Of a stretch of DNA of 64,000 bases, positions 36,846 through 50,058 are shown piece by piece. The position numbers were made by a program, and so were the translations under genes. Origin of the DNA: Ehretia macrophylla (taxonomy: Eukaryota > Streptophyta > Magnoliopsida > Boraginales > Ehretiaceae); assembly GCA_037974665.1 (NCBI GenBank), contig CM075770.1, forward strand, positions 63,809,850 to 63,873,849, written 5' to 3'. Every line of letters begins with the position of its first letter. Positions within the stretch are counted from its first letter, which is position 1. The notes beneath the pieces were generated by a model. That model worked only from the letters and a program-made list of their open reading frames with translations, was not told the origin of the DNA and did no database searches.

Positions 36846-36964
36846 GGGGTACAACACGAGGACTTCCTTAGGGGTCACCCATCCTAGTACTACTCTCGCC
36901 CAAGCACGCTTAACTTTGGAGTTCTGATGGGATCCGGTGCATTAGTGTTGGTATGATCGCACCC
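36846..36964 (-). rRNA. 5S rRNA: 5S rRNA copy 37
   Basis: 119 bp. A box intact, C box 3. Shares TACAACACGAGG-type 3' end and the TAATGCCCCG spacer variant with copy 45. Confidence 0.88.
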
Positions 36965-37522
36965 GTCATGTTGAGGGCACAATTCCTTAATGTGTTAACG
37001 GTTCAGAGTCCCAGCCTATAGAGATGGCCCATTCAGAAGGCCCAATGGGCTTAACGACAACCATTCCGCTTCAACAACGCAACATCCTCGTAAAGCGTGA
37101 TATCGACGCATTGTAGGGCCCTCTAATGCCCCGACAGTAAGGTTGTCGTGCTTTTAACAGCTCACGACGTACGATCTAGGACGGAAAAACAGAGCTAAAC
37201 AAGAAAAGTGGCCCAAAACGGATGAAAACGTTCGATTTTGGCCTCCAAAAAGGGTACAGCGAGCTAGCTAGCTGCCCTCGTCGTAGAGCACTTGGAGAGC
37301 TTTGCAACTGTATGCTGTATGCTGCTTAACTTCTTACGGATCAAAAGTTATAGGCACCGGAGCGACGGAGACCTGGTCACAAGCCCTACGCCCTCGATTT
37401 GCTGGCCCAACCTCCACGTGAAGCGACGTTGTCTTTCCCAAGGTGCCGTGGGATTTGATAATAGAAATGTGGTGGATAAAGTATTTTGGCAACCTTAATC
37501 AGATAAAAAAAAATTTAAAAGG

Positions 37523-37641
37523 GGGGTGCAACACGAGGACTTCCCAAATGGTCACCTATCCTAGTACTACTCTCGCCCAAGCACGCTTAACTTTGGAGTT
37601 CTGATGTGATTCGGTCCATTAGTGCTTGTATGATAGCACCC
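37523..37641 (-). rRNA. 5S rRNA: 5S rRNA copy 38
   Basis: 119 bp. A box intact, C box 4. Carries the GATGTGATTCGGTCC variant also seen in copies 32 and 40. Confidence 0.88.
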
Positions 37642-38199
37642 GTCATGTTGACGGCACAATTCCTTTATGTATTAACGGTTCACAGTCCCAGCCTAGAGAG
37701 ATGGCTCATTCAAAAGGCCCAATTGGCTTAACGACAATCCATCAGCTTCAACAACACGGTATCCTCACAAGACGTGATATCGACGCGTTGTAGGGCCCTC
37801 TAATGTCCCACGATTAAGGTTGTCGTCCTTTTAACAGCTCACGACGTACGATCCGGGACGAAAAAACATAGCTTAATAAGAAAAGTGGCCCGAATCTGAT
37901 GAAATTGTTTGATTTTGGGCTCCTAAAACGTGCACAGCGAGCAAGCTGGCTGCCCTCGTCGTAGAACTCTCGGAGAGCTTTGCAACGGTATGTTGTACGC
38001 CGCGTTACTCCTTACGGATCAAAAGTTATGGGCACCGGAGCGAAGGAGACCTGGTTACAAGCCCTACGCCCTCGGTTTGCTGGCCCAGCCTCCACTAGAA
38101 GCGAAGTTGTCTTCCCCAAGGTGCCGTGGGATTCGATAATAGAAATGTGGTGGATAAAGTATCTTGGAAACCTTAACCGAAGAAAAAAAATTGAAAATG

Positions 38200-38318
38200 G
38201 GGGTGCAACACGAGGACTTCACAGGGGGTCACCCATCCTAGTACTACTCTCGCCCAAGCATGCTTAACTTCGGAGTTCTGATTGGATTCGGTCCATTAGT
38301 GCTGGTATGATCGCACCC
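38200..38318 (-). rRNA. 5S rRNA: 5S rRNA copy 39
   Basis: 119 bp. A box 1, C box 1. Shares GATTGGAT and the CATTCAGATGGCCC spacer variant with copy 41. Confidence 0.88.
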
Positions 38319-38566
38319 ATCATGTTAAGGGCACAATTCCTTTATGTGTTAACAGTTCACAGTCCCAGCCTAGAGAGATGGCTCATTCAGATGGCCCAAT
38401 GGGCTTAACGACAACCCATCCGCTTCAACAACGCAGCATCCTCGCAAGACGTGATATCAATGCATTGTAGGGCCCTCTAATGTGCCGCGAGTAAGGTTGT
38501 CGTGCTTTTGAGAGCTCACGATGTACGAAACGGGATAGAAAACATAGCTAAATAAGAAAAGTGGCC

Positions 38567-38960
38567 CAAAACTGATGAAAACATTCGATTTTGGGCTCCA
38601 AAAAGGGGTACAGCGAGCAATCTAGCTGCCCCCGTCGTAGAGCTCTTGGAGTGCTTTGCAACTGTATGCTGTATGCTGCGTAACTCCTTACGGATCAAAA
38701 CTTATGGGCACCGGAGCGACGGAGACCTGGTCACATGACCTACGCCCTCGGTTTGCTGGCCCGAAACGGATGAAAATGTTTGATTTTGGGCTCCAAAAAG
38801 GGTACAGCGAACAAGCTAGCTGCCCCTGTCGTAGAGCTCTCGGAGAGCTTTGTAACTGTATGCTGTATGCTGCTTAACTTCTTACGGATCAAAAGTTATA
38901 GGCACCGGAGCGACGGAGACCTGGTCACAAGCCCTACGCCCTCAGTTTGCTGGCCCAACC
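38567..38960. repeat. Duplicated spacer segment (about 194 bp) between copies 39 and 40
   Basis: The stretch from GCCCAAAACTGATG to GCTGGCCC occurs twice in a row, joined at about 38760 where CTGGCCC runs into GAAACGG. This lengthens the unit to 871 bp. The left half resembles spacers beside copies 34 and 42, the right half that beside copy 38. Confidence 0.88.
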
Positions 38961-39070
38961 TCCACGTGAAGCGACGTTGTCTTTCCCAAGGTGCCGTGGG
39001 ATTCGATAATAGAAATGTGGAGGATAAAGTCTCTTGGCACCCCAAACCGGAGCAAAAAAAATTTAAAAGA

Positions 39071-39189
39071 GGGGTGCAACACGAGGACTTCCAAGGGAGT
39101 CACCCATCCTAGTACTACTCTCGCCTAGACATGCTTAACTTCGGAGTTCTGATGTGATTCGGTCCATTAGTGCTGGTATGATAGCACCC
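39071..39189 (-). rRNA. 5S rRNA: 5S rRNA copy 40
   Basis: 119 bp. A box 4, C box 2. Its 5' flank is nearly identical to that of copy 32. Confidence 0.88.
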
Positions 39190-39747
39190 GTCATATTGCG
39201 GGCACAATTCCTTTATGTGTTTACGGTACACAGTCCCAGCCTAGAGAGATGGCTCATTCAAAAGGCCCAATGGGCTTAACGACAACCCATCAGCTTCAAC
39301 AACACAGTATCCTCGCAAGACGTGATATCGACGCATTGTATAGCCCCCTAATGTCCCGCGTGTAAGGTTTTCCTACTTTTCACAGCTCACGACATACGAT
39401 CCGGGACGGAAAAACAGAGCTAAATAAGAAAAGTGGTCCGAAACTGATGAAAATGTTCGATTCTGGGCTCCAAAAACGGGCAAAGGGAGCAAGCTGGCTG
39501 CCCCCGTCGTAGAGCTCTCGGAGAGCTTTGCAACGGTATGCTGTCCACCGCGTAACTCATTACGGATCAAAAGTTATGGGCACCAGAGCGAAGGAGACCT
39601 GGTCACAAGCCCTACGCCATTGGTTTACTGGCCTAGCCTCCACGTGAAGCGATGTTTTCTTGCCCAAGGTATCGTGGAATTCGATAATAGAAATGTGGAG
39701 GATAAAGTATCTTGGTAACCCTAACCGGAGAAAAAAAATTGAAAATG

Positions 39748-39866
39748 GGGGTGCAACATGAGGACTTCACAGGGGGTCACCTATCCTAGTACTACTTTTG
39801 CCCAAGCATACTTAACTTCGGAGTTCTGATTGGATCCGGTCCATTAGTGCTGGTATGATCGCACCC
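39748..39866 (-). rRNA. 5S rRNA: 5S rRNA copy 41
   Basis: 119 bp. A box 2, C box 2. Confidence 0.88.
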
Positions 39867-40425
39867 ATCATGTTTAGGGCACAATTCCTTTATGTGTTAA
39901 CGGTTCACAGTCCCAGCCTAGAGAGATGGCTCATTCAGATGGCCCAATGGGCTTAACGATAACCCATCCGCTTCAACAACGCAGCATCCTCGCAAGACGT
40001 GATATCAACGCATTGTAAGGCCCTCTAATGTGCCGCGAGTAAGGTTGTCGTGCTTTTAACAGCTCACGATGTACGATCCGGGACGGAAAAACAAAGCTAA
40101 ATAAGAAAAGTGGCCCAAAACTGATGAACACGTTCGATTTTGGGCTCCGAAAAGGAGTACAGCGAGCAATCTGGCTGCCCCCGTCGTAGAGCCCTCGGAG
40201 TGCTTTGTAACTGTATGTTGTATGCTACGTAACTCCTTACGGATCAAAACTTATGGGCACCGGATCGACGGAGACCTGGTCACATGACCTACGCCCTCAA
40301 TTTGCTGGCCCAACCTCCACGTGAAGCGACGTTGTCTTGCCCAAGGTGCCGTGGGATTCGATAATAGAAATGTGGTGGATAAAGTATTTTGGCAACCCTA
40401 ATCGGAGCAAAAAAAATTGAAAAGG

Positions 40426-40544
40426 GGGGTGCAACACGAAGACTTCCCAGGGGGTCACCAATCTTAGTATTACTCTCGCCCAAGCACGCTTAACTTTAGA
40501 GTTCTGATGGGATCTGGTGCATTAGTGCTGGTATGATTGCACCC
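40426..40544 (-). rRNA. 5S rRNA: 5S rRNA copy 42
   Basis: 119 bp. A box intact, C box 2. Confidence 0.88.
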
Positions 40545-41103
40545 GTCATGTTGAGGGCACAATTCCTTTATGTGTTAATGGTTCACAGTCCAAGCCTAGA
40601 GAGATGGCTCATTCAAAAGGCCCAATGGGCTTAACGACAACCCATCCGCTTCAACAACGCAACATCCTCGAAAGACATGATATCAACGCATTGTAGGGCC
40701 CTCTTATGTCCTGCGAATAAGGTTGTCGTCCTTTTAACAGCTCACGACGTACGATCTGGAATGGAAAAACAGAGCAAAAGAAGAAAAGTGGCCCAAAACT
40801 GATGAAAGCGTTCGATTTTGGGCACCAAAAACCGGCATAGCGAGCAAGCTGGCTGCCCCTGTCGTAGTGCTCTCGGAGAGCTTTGCAACGGTATGTTGTG
40901 CGCCACGTAGCTCCTTACGGATCAAAAGTTATGGGCATCGGTGGGACGGAGACCTGGTCATAAGCCCAACGCCCTTGGTTTGCTGGCCCAGCCTCCACGT
41001 GAAGTGACGTTGTCTTGCCTAAGGTGCCGTGGGATTCGATAATAGAAATGTGGTGGACAAAGTATCTTGCCAACCCTAACCGGAGCAAAAAAAATTGAAA
41101 AGG

Positions 41104-41222
41104 TGGGTGCAACACGAGGACTTCACAGGGGGTTACCCATCCTAGTACTACTCTCGCCCAAGCACGCTTAACTTCGGAGTTCTGATGGGATCCGGTCCAT
41201 TAGTGCTGGTATGATCGCACCC
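41104..41222 (-). rRNA. 5S rRNA: 5S rRNA copy 43
   Basis: 119 bp with only four changes by eye. A box intact, C box 2 changes. Confidence 0.9.
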
Positions 41223-41780
41223 ATCATGTTGAAGACACAATTCCTTTATGTGTTAACGTTTCACAGTCGCAGCCTAGAGAGATGGCTCATTCAGAAGGCC
41301 CAATGGGCTTAATGACAACCAATCCGCTTCAAGAACGCAGCATCCTCGCAAGACGTGATATCGACGCATTGTATGGCCCTCTATTGTGTCGCGAGTAAGG
41401 TTGTTATGCCTTTAACAGCTCACGACGTACGATCCGGGACGGAAAACAGAGCTAAATAAGAAAAGTGGCCCGAAACTGATGAAAATGTTCAATTTTGTAC
41501 TCCAAAAACGGGCAGAGTGAGCAAAGTGGCTGCCCCCGTCGTAGAGCTCTCGGAGAGCTTTGCAATGGTATGCTGTGTGCCACGTAACTCATTACGGATC
41601 AAAAGTTATGGGTACCGGAGCGAAGGAGACCTGGTCACAAGCGCTACGCCCTTGGTTTGCATGCCCAGCCTCCACGTGAAGCGAAGTTGTCTTGCCCAAG
41701 GTACCGTGGGATTCGATAATAGAAATGTGGTGGATAAAGTATCTTGGCAACCCTAACCGGAGCAAAAAAAATTGAAAAGG

Positions 41781-41899
41781 GGGGTGCAACACGAGGACTT
41801 CATAGGGGGTCACCCATCCTAGTACTACTCTTGTCCAAGCACGCTTAACTTTGGAGTTCTGATGGGATCCAGTACATTAGTGGTGGTATGATCGCACCC
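41781..41899 (-). rRNA. 5S rRNA: 5S rRNA copy 44
   Basis: 119 bp. A box intact, C box 2. Confidence 0.88.
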
Positions 41900-42456
41900 G
41901 TCATGTTGAGGGCACAATTCCTTTATGTGTTAAAGGTTCACAGTCCCAGCCTAGAGAGATGCTCATTCAGAAGGCCCAATGGGCTTAACGGCAACCCATC
42001 CGCTTCAACAACGCAGCATCCTCGCAAGATTTGATATCGACGAGTTGTAAGGTCCTCTAAGATCCCACGAGTAAGGTTGTCATCCTTTTAACAGCTCACG
42101 ACGCACGTTCCGGGACGGAAAAACATAGCCAAATTAGAAAAGTGGCCCGAAATTGATGAAAACGTTCGATTTTGGGCTCCAAAAAGGGCAAAGCTAGTCA
42201 ACTAGTTGCCCCCGTTGTAGAGCACTTAGAGAGCTTTCCAGCGGTATGCTGTGGGATGTGCAACTCCTTATGGATCAAAAGTTATGGGCACCGTAACGAC
42301 GGAGACCTGGTCACAAGCCCTACGCCCTCGGTTTGCTGGCCCAGCTGCTACGTGAAGCAAAGTTGTGTTGCCCAAGGTGCCATGGGATTCGATAATAGAA
42401 ATGTGGTGGATAAAGTATCTTGGCAACCCTAACCGGAGCAAAAAAAATTGTAAAGG

Positions 42457-42575
42457 GGGGTACAATACGAGGACTTCCTATGGGGTCACCCATCCTAGTA
42501 CTACTCTCGCCCAAGCACGCTCAACTTTGGAGTTCTGATGGGATCCGGTGCATGAGTGCTGGTATGATCGCACCC
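42457..42575 (-). rRNA. 5S rRNA: 5S rRNA copy 45
   Basis: 119 bp. A box 1, C box 2. Its 5'-side spacer was hit by the element at 42747, 171 bp from the gene start. Confidence 0.88.
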
Positions 42576-42741
42576 GTCGTGTTGATGGCATAATTCCTGT
42601 ATGTGTTAACGGTTCACAGTCCCAGCCTAGAGAGATGGCCCATTCAGAAGGCCTAATAGGCTTAACGACAACGAATCCGCTTCAACAACGCAACATCCTC
42701 GCAAGGCGTGATATCGTCGCATTGTAGGGCCCTCTAATGCC

Positions 42742-42746
42742 CCGCC
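42742..42746. other. Target site duplication, left copy (CCGCC)
   Basis: CCGCC directly before LTR A is repeated at 59619-59623 directly after LTR B. Removing the insert and one copy restores a spacer that gives a 669 bp unit, close to the norm. Confidence 0.93.
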
Positions 42747-45420
42747 TGTGATAACCCGAACCTGGCATGCATTTAATGGAATTTAATTGCATTTAACTAG
42801 TGACATCTTAAATCTTAGCATTGGATTATGTGTTTACTTTTAGTTGAACATTTATTTGTAACTCTATTTTCATATTTCTTTTAGAAGTAACTAGAATAAT
42901 ACTTGAGCTAATTATTCTAAGGGAATATCAACAATTTTTCATATTGATGTCAATCGGTTTTATTTTTCTTGCACTTAAAGGCTCAGTTTTCAATTAAATG
43001 AAAAGTAGCTCCGAGCCAGAGTAAATTTTAAACTATAATGCTTTTCAAAATGATATATTTCTTAGATTCTTCGAGATTTAATTGTTATTCTTTTATTGTC
43101 GAAACGTGCATTGCATATCGAGAGCGTTAGCTAGGAAACGGTTTCCAGTCCTTAGAAAATAGTGAAATTAGTATTTAAATGACTAAAATTTTATAATTTA
43201 ATTGTTGCTAGCTAGAATTAATTTTGGTGTTAGTTATTTAGCTTAAAAATGCACAAAAATAAGCCATTTTGACTAGTTTTTAAGTTGTTTGACCAACCTT
43301 GACCAACTTTGACCAAATTGTCACCATTTTAAGCTAAAACAAATCAAAAAAAAAAAAAACAGAACTGAACAGAGAGCAAAAGGGCCGAAAAAATGAGGAG
43401 AGAAAAAAAAAGAAAATTCAACATCAAATCTTCAATTCTTTGCGAGGGCTTGCACGGGGTAGTTTCCGAGGCGTTCTACGAGGTTTTCCTAGCGTCTAGG
43501 AGCATCTAAGGTGAGAGTTTCATCGTTATTTGTGCATTTGAAATATTTGTATCTAAACTTTGATTTTTAGAAATTATCCGTAGATTGTTGTTTAAATCGT
43601 TTTGATGCTTCTAGAATGTTCCTTGGCAATTGTAGAACATGTATTTATAGCTTTTTAACATTTTATGCGGTTAAATGTTGAGATTGGAATATAAAGTTGT
43701 TAGTTGAATAGTGTTTTATGAATAGTAAACCCTTGGAATGATGAACTTGCCCCGTTATGCTGTCCGTTGATGTGAAAATGTGCTAGGTATGCTAGAATGC
43801 CTAAATGTGTGGTTTAATTGGAATGTGTAATGGAAAAACGGAGAAAAATGGCTTAGTGAAAGTCGGGGTCGTTTAGGTCGACTTTAGCGTTTTCTCATTT
43901 TGCGTGATGGCATTATTTCGGGAGCCCATGGAAGCACTTTTGGTGCGATCGTGGTGTTGGTTGGGTGTTTGGTTGGTATAGTTGTAGTTCAAACGAGCAA
44001 AGGGGAAAAATCGGGCTTTGCGTGAATTCTAGGGTTAAGTAGGGTTTCGGAGTCTCTAGACGTGCTTTATAGTGACTTAGGAAGATTGGCGAAGTCGGTT
44101 TCTATAACTCGTGGCTCGTTTGGAGATGGTAGTGTTTTGATAGTTGGGGCCGATTTATGACTTTGTGTGTTTTCTTGATATTATGCCTATAGAATGCTTG
44201 TTAATGCTTATTATTGCTTGTTATGCTTACTAATGCTTATTCCGCTTGTTAGAGTTGGTTGTTGATTGAAATGTTTATCCGTTGTTGAGAATGCTTGATA
44301 TCTTGTTTATCGCTCGTTTATCGCCTTGTATCGAGTCTTGCATTGCATAGTGTCTCGCGCGTGAGTGATGAGCCTCTTTGGGTAGCCTCGGGTTGCCAGT
44401 GTTGGTTGATCTAGCTCCGCTGCTATTCCCATTCTCGCTTGGGTTGCCTCCCAGGGAGATTTGGGTTGTAGAATTGATGGATACTTCCGGGGTATTCCAA
44501 ACTGGTGTTATAAGGTGTTTGCGCGCTTATTGTCATCGTTGTAAACATCAAGCTCGAGATTGATGTATCGCTCGTGAAATGGTATATTGCTCGTATGAGT
44601 GAACCATAGCCTTCAGAGTGTGGTATAGCTTTGAATGGTTATGTTATTGCTTTCTTTGATTGTTTATTGTGTTGCCAATTATATTGAATGTCTTTTTATT
44701 GATTATATTGCTTAACTGTCTTATTTGCATTGCACGACTTTCTTTCTCTCCAATTCGATATCTGTCTCGCCCTCATTGAGTATACGTGTTGTGTATACTC
44801 ACTCCTCACCACCATATTTCAGGAAATGTCATGTTAGCTGGAAGTTCATGATTTCGTGAAAGTTCGTGCCTGAAGAGTTGTCTTGCGTGCCTATGTGGCT
44901 TGAGTGTCGAAGTTGTAAAGATATATGATTTCATATGTTGTTTGTATTTAATGTCAAAAAGTATGTAATTTAAGTTTCATTAGGTTGTTGAAGTAGTTTG
45001 ATAAGTTAGATTATCTATCTAGTTATTATAACTTAACTTTAATGCATGTTTGTAATGTTCAAAGGAAAAGGATTAGAATGGCGTGATAGTTTATTTTATG
45101 CAGTAACTTAATATGGTTTAATTGTCTAGTTTGAATGTACTTGTTAAAAATGAAAATAGATAGGTTAGCTTTTAAATTGAAAATGTATGTATACTTGCTG
45201 AGTTTAATTGTTGAGAACCAAGGCTCGGATGGCCTTGAGGTAGTTTGTTTGGTTGGACACGGTGTTGGTCCACTTATATGTTGTCGCAGGTTTTACATTT
45301 CGCCTAGAAACAGGAGAGACTCCGTCCGTTTTCCCTAAAAATTTATGCCCGGGTTTGGTTTAGGTTGTGATTAGATCGATTGATAGAACCTCCGGTCTCG
45401 AGAGGAATCGGGGTGTTACA
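42747..45420 (+). repeat. LTR A (5' LTR of outer element)
   Basis: 2674 bp, TG...CA ends. Contains a poly-A run near 43348, a donor-like AAGGTGAG at 43508, an acceptor-like TTTCAG ending at 44822, and a block around 44460-44520 resembling the conserved CCGG-centred block of the other LTR families. No supported gene; the frames at 44378 and 45135 look accidental. Confidence 0.93.
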
Positions 45421-47281
45421 AGTGGTATCAGAGCTTGTCTAGCTCATAAGCCGGGACAGGGTCCTCGGTCTGGTGGGTAGTGACCCTTGAATGTGTGCTT
45501 GTTAAGTGTGTCTTGAAAGTGTATGCTTGTATGTGAGATTTTGTGTCTTGACTTGAATTATGTACTTATGTGATAAAGTTATGTGTTATGTGTTAAGTGT
45601 TTCTCAAGAAAGGTGAAATGCCTAGTTGTCTATCGAATTGACTTATTGAATTGGGATCGTGAATTGAATTGACCTCGTGGATTGTTATTTGCTTGAAGTA
45701 TTGCTTGTAATGTGTGTATTGGAATGTCTTGAATTGGTTGTGCCGTGATTTGAATTGATTATGTTGTGCTTGACTTGATTGTTATGCTTGAGTGACTTTG
45801 TTAAATAAACTCTTTTGTAAACTTGCTGGCATAATAGCTTAAGGCATATGTATAACTGTGATATATTGGCATTCATACATGTCCTATTGAAATGGTAAGT
45901 AAGTCCTATTCCTCCCCTGAAGAAAGTGGTTCACCGCTGGCTTTTCAAGGTGTATGGATTGGCAGGAAATGAATGGCACTTGACTACCCTTTATTTGGGA
46001 ATTGGTGTTTGCTTTTGGAGCTCGGTTATTGGAAAATCTCTATGGTCCTCCTCTGTGCTTAACATATGTGAAAGAATAGTTTTCTCTTGGGGTTTTATTT
46101 GGTTATTCTTTGGAGCATTCTTTGGTTTTCTAAATGGGTGTTCTTTGGAGACTTCTATTGGCATTTCTCAGTGGATTTGGCTATTGGGATTTCAATCGGC
46201 CTTACTACACAGTATTATCTATGGTATATGTGTCTCGGTCTTTATTGGTGTGATACTGGCATCCCTGATTGGAAATTCTTCAATGGTATTTTATGGAATT
46301 CTCAGTGGCCAATTATTTAGTATTTACTTATTAGGCAAACTTGGCTACTTTCTTATTGGAGCATTGTTTGGGATAACTTCTTCAGTGTTCCTCAGTAGGT
46401 TTGGTATTTGGAGTTCCTATCAGACTTATTGTATAATACTACTTATGGTATTCTTTGAAATTCTTATTGGGCGTTCTATTGGTATTTTCCTTATTGGCAA
46501 GATTGTATGAAGTTCTCACTTGGCAAACAGTGAAGAGGCCTCAGAGTTTGGTCTCGGTATATTGTTCACCACTTCAGAGTTTATCCTTGGAGTTTTTGTC
46601 CATCTGAGAAACTATATTTGTTATTCAACTTGATTGTCTTATTGGGCACATTATATTTTCTCTGCTATTTCCTCTGACATTCTTCTCAGCATTTGATAGC
46701 GATATTCGAAAATTTAATTGGTTATCCTATGGGGTTATTATTTGGAAGACTTCTTTGGAACTTTTGAAGTATATTTGATTGGGTTCTTAGTATTTCCTTC
46801 AGCACTCTTAACAGGGTATTCTTCTATGAAATTCATGACCAGCGGGGTAATTCTTTGGACCTCTAGATGGAACCTTTGATTGGGCCTTTATTTGGCTTTT
46901 TGCTTAGGGATTCTCGGGCAGTAAAAGTTAGACTTCTATTGGAGATTCGTGCGTGGGGTATTCTTCTTGTCGTTATTATGTGGTATTAATGACATCTACA
47001 GTATCTTTGCTTTAGTCTTTATTGGTATTATATCGGCGCTTTTGGTTGGAATTTTATTATTTTTCGATATCCGTGTCAACGGGATTCTTGTACGGTATCT
47101 ACATTTGAGCCTTTATTCGATATTACTACTTGGAATTTCTTCTTAAACTTCCCTATTGGTTATCTTGACTAATATACTTGCTCAGCAGCTGAAGAAGATT
47201 AGTCAGAGTTGGATTTCAGTGGATGCAGAGTTTTATTGGAAGAAGAATTGCGAGGACGCAATTGTTTTAAGGGGGGGAGGA
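45421..47281 (+). other. Internal region of outer element, no gag-pol
   Basis: Primer site TGGTATCAGAGC at 45423-45434, then a leader. At 45892 an ATGGTAAG context matches that at 52638 in the nested family and may mark the former gag start, but the frame stops soon after. From about 45960 to 47150 the sequence is a degenerate repeat rich in TTATTGG and GGxATTTCT. The last part (ATTGCGAGGACGCAAT then TTTTAAGGGGGGGAGGA) resembles the 3' end of gypsy pol and includes the polypurine tract 47269-47281. A 194-codon frame at 45926-46510 lies inside the repeat and translates to a hydrophobic, low-complexity chain; I do not regard it as a gene. Confidence 0.85.
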
Positions 47282-49685
47282 TGTGATAACCCGAACCTGG
47301 CATGCATTTAATGGCATTTAATTGCATTTAACTAGTGACATCTTAAATGTTAGCATTGGATTATGTGTTTACTTTTAGTTGAACATTTATTTGTAACTCT
47401 ATTTTCATATTTCTTTTAGAAGTAACTAGAATAATACTTCAGCTAATTATTCTAACGGAATATCAACAATTTTTCATATTCATGTCAATCAGTTTTATTT
47501 TTCTTGCACTTAAGGGCTCGGTTTTCAATTAAATGAAAAGTAGCTCTGAGCCAAAGTAAAATTGAAACTATAATGCTATTCAAAATGATATATTTCTTAG
47601 ATTCTTCGAGATTTAATTGTTATTCTTTTATTGTCGCAACGTGCATTGCATATCGAGAGCGTTAGCTAGGAAACGGTTTCCAGTCCTCAGCAAATAGTGA
47701 AATTAGTATTTAGATGACTAAAATTTTATAATTTAATTGTTGCTAGCTAGAATTAATTTTGGTGTTAGTTATTTAGCTTAAAAATGCACAAAAATAAGCC
47801 ATTTTGACTAGTTTTTAAGTTGTTTGACCAACCTTGACCAACTTTGACCAAATTGTCACCATTTTAAGCTAAAACAAATCAAAAAAAAAAAAAACAGAAC
47901 TGAACAGAGAGCAAAAGGGCCGAAAAAATGAGGAGAGAAAAAAAAGAAAATTCAACATTAAATCTTCAATTCTTCGCGAGGGCTTGCACGGGGTGGTTTC
48001 CGAGGCGTTCTACGAGGTTTCCCTAGCTTCTAGGAGCGTCTAAGGTGAGGGTTTCATCGTTATTTGCGCATTTGAAATATTTGTATCTAAACTTTGATTT
48101 TTAGAAATTATCCATAGATTGTTGTTTAAATCGTTTTGATGTTTCTAGAATGTTCCTTGGCAATTGTAGAACATGTATTTATAGCTTTTTAACATTTTCT
48201 GCGGTTAAATGTTGAGATGGAAATATAAAGTTGTTAGTTGAATAGTGTTTTACGAATAGTAAACCCTTAGAACGATGAACTTGCCCCGTTATGCTGTCCG
48301 TTGATGTGAAAATGTGCTAGGTATGCTAGAATGCCTAAATGTGTGGTTTAATTGGAATGTGTAATAGAAAAACGACTTAGTGAAAGTCGGGGTCGTTTAG
48401 GTCGACTTTAACATTTTCTCGTTTTGCATGATGGCATTGTTTCGGGAGCCCACGGAAGCACTTTTTGTGCAGTCGTGGTGTTGGTTGGGTTTTGGATGGT
48501 ATAGTTGTAGTTCAAACGAGCAAAGGGGGAAAATCGGGCTTTGCGTGAATTCTAGGGTTAAGTAGGGTTTCAGTGTCTCTAGACGTGCTTTATAGTGACC
48601 TAGGAAGATTGGCGAAGTCGGTTTCTATAACTCGTGGCTCGTTTGGAGATGGTAGTGTTTTGATAGTTGGGGCCGATTTATGACTTTGTGTGTTTTCTTG
48701 ATATTATGCCTATAGAATGCTTGTTAATGCTTATTATTGCTTGTTATGCTTACTAATGCTTATTCCGCTTGTTAGAGTTGGTTGTTGATTGAAATGTTTA
48801 TCCGTTGTTGAGAATGCTTGATATCTTGTTTATCGCTCGTTTATCGCCTTGTATCGAGTCTTGCATTGCATAGTGTCTCGCGCGTGAGTGATGAGCCTCT
48901 CTGGGTAGCCTCGGGTTGCCAGTGTTGGTTGCTCTAGCTCCGCTGCTATTCCCATTCTCGCTTGGATTGCCTACCAGGGAGATTTGGGTCGTAGAATTGA
49001 TGGATACTTCCGGGGTATTCCAAACTGGTGTTATAAGGTGGTTGCGCGCTTATTGTCATCGTTGTCAACATCAAGCTCGAGATTGATGTATCGCTCATGA
49101 AATGGTATATTGCTTGTAAGAGTAAACCATAGCCTTCAGATTGGGGTATGGCTGTGAATGGTTATGTTATTGTTTTCTTTGATTGTTTATTGTGTTGCCA
49201 ATTATATTGAATGTCTTTTTATTGATTATATTCTTTACCTGTCCTATTTCCATTGCACGCCTTTCTTTCACTCCAATTCAATATCTATCTCGCCCTCACT
49301 GAGTATACGTGTTGTGCATACTCACTCCTCACCACCACATTTCAGGAAATGTCAAGTTAGCTGGAAGTTCGTGATTTCGTGAAAATTCGTGCCTGAAGAG
49401 TTGTCTTGCGTGCCTATGTGGCTTGAGTGTCGAAGTTATAAAGATATATTATTTCATATGTTGTATGTATTTAATGTCAAAAAGTATGTAATTTAAGTTT
49501 CATTAGGTTGTTGAAGTAGTTTGATAAGTTAGATTATGTATCTAGTTATTATAACTTAACTTCAATGCATGTTTGTAATGTCCAAAGGAAAAGAATTAGA
49601 ATGGCATGATAGTTTATTTTATGCAGTAACTTAATATGGTTTAATTGTCTAGTTTGAATGTACTTGTCAAAAATGAAAAGAGATA
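47282..49685 (+). repeat. LTR B, left part (interrupted)
   Basis: Matches LTR A to the AAAATGAAAA...AGATA point, where the nested element inserted. The right part is at 59362-59618. Confidence 0.93.
49681..49685. other. Target site duplication of nested element, left copy (AGATA)
   Basis: AGATA is repeated at 59357-59361. LTR A has a single uninterrupted AGATAGG at the matching site, which confirms the insertion point. Confidence 0.95.
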
Positions 49686-50050
49686 TGTGACGCCCGAGAT
49701 TTAGCCATGCATTCAATTACTATTGCATCTTTTATTTGCGCACCTCTTTCTATGCCTTATTAATTGTCTTCTTAAGTTACTATTCACTCCGTTTTTAAAC
49801 TGCATTCTATTAGTTAATTAGTATTTTTATTAAATCATATTAATTGTTAAAGTAGTGGGAAAAATGTGCAATTGAGCTAGAGGCGATAGGAGAGCTCGTT
49901 TAGAAAATGATTTTTGTAGTTGAATGAATAGTGTTACGTAACCAACTTGGAGTTTAATTAGCTAACATTAAAATTACGCTTAGGACTTGTTTCTAACTAG
50001 CTTGACTCACATTTTGACCATACACTTAAATTAAAACAACTCACCTAAGC

Positions 50051-50058
50051 TTATATAC
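50051..50058 (+). promoter_or_regulatory. Probable TATA box of LTR C
   Basis: TTATATAC in an otherwise mixed context, about 200 bp before the donor-like site. Identical sites are at 53629 and 57207 in LTRs D and E. It would start the element RNA roughly 30 bp downstream. Confidence 0.5.

Larger units (their letters stand above)
23684..42746 (-). repeat. 5S rDNA tandem array, block 2 (28 copies)
   Basis: Copies 18-45, mostly 676-679 bp apart; exceptions are 655 bp (copies 32-33), 664 (33-34), 670 (36-37) and 871 (39-40, spacer duplication). Up to about 24.99 kb the spacer is of the block 1 type. From about 25.15 kb it is a second type: CCGGAGCAAA, TTTGCAACGG, GAGTAAGGTTG, GCTGGCCCAG. All intergenic stretches are spacer. 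The block ends at CCGCC, the target duplication of the next element. Confidence 0.95.

Noticed and set aside
45926..46510. 194-codon hydrophobic frame in the outer element
   Set aside because: It lies in a degenerate T/G-rich repeat whose translation is hydrophobic in several frames. It has no gag or pol motif, and the related region of the nested element has no matching frame.
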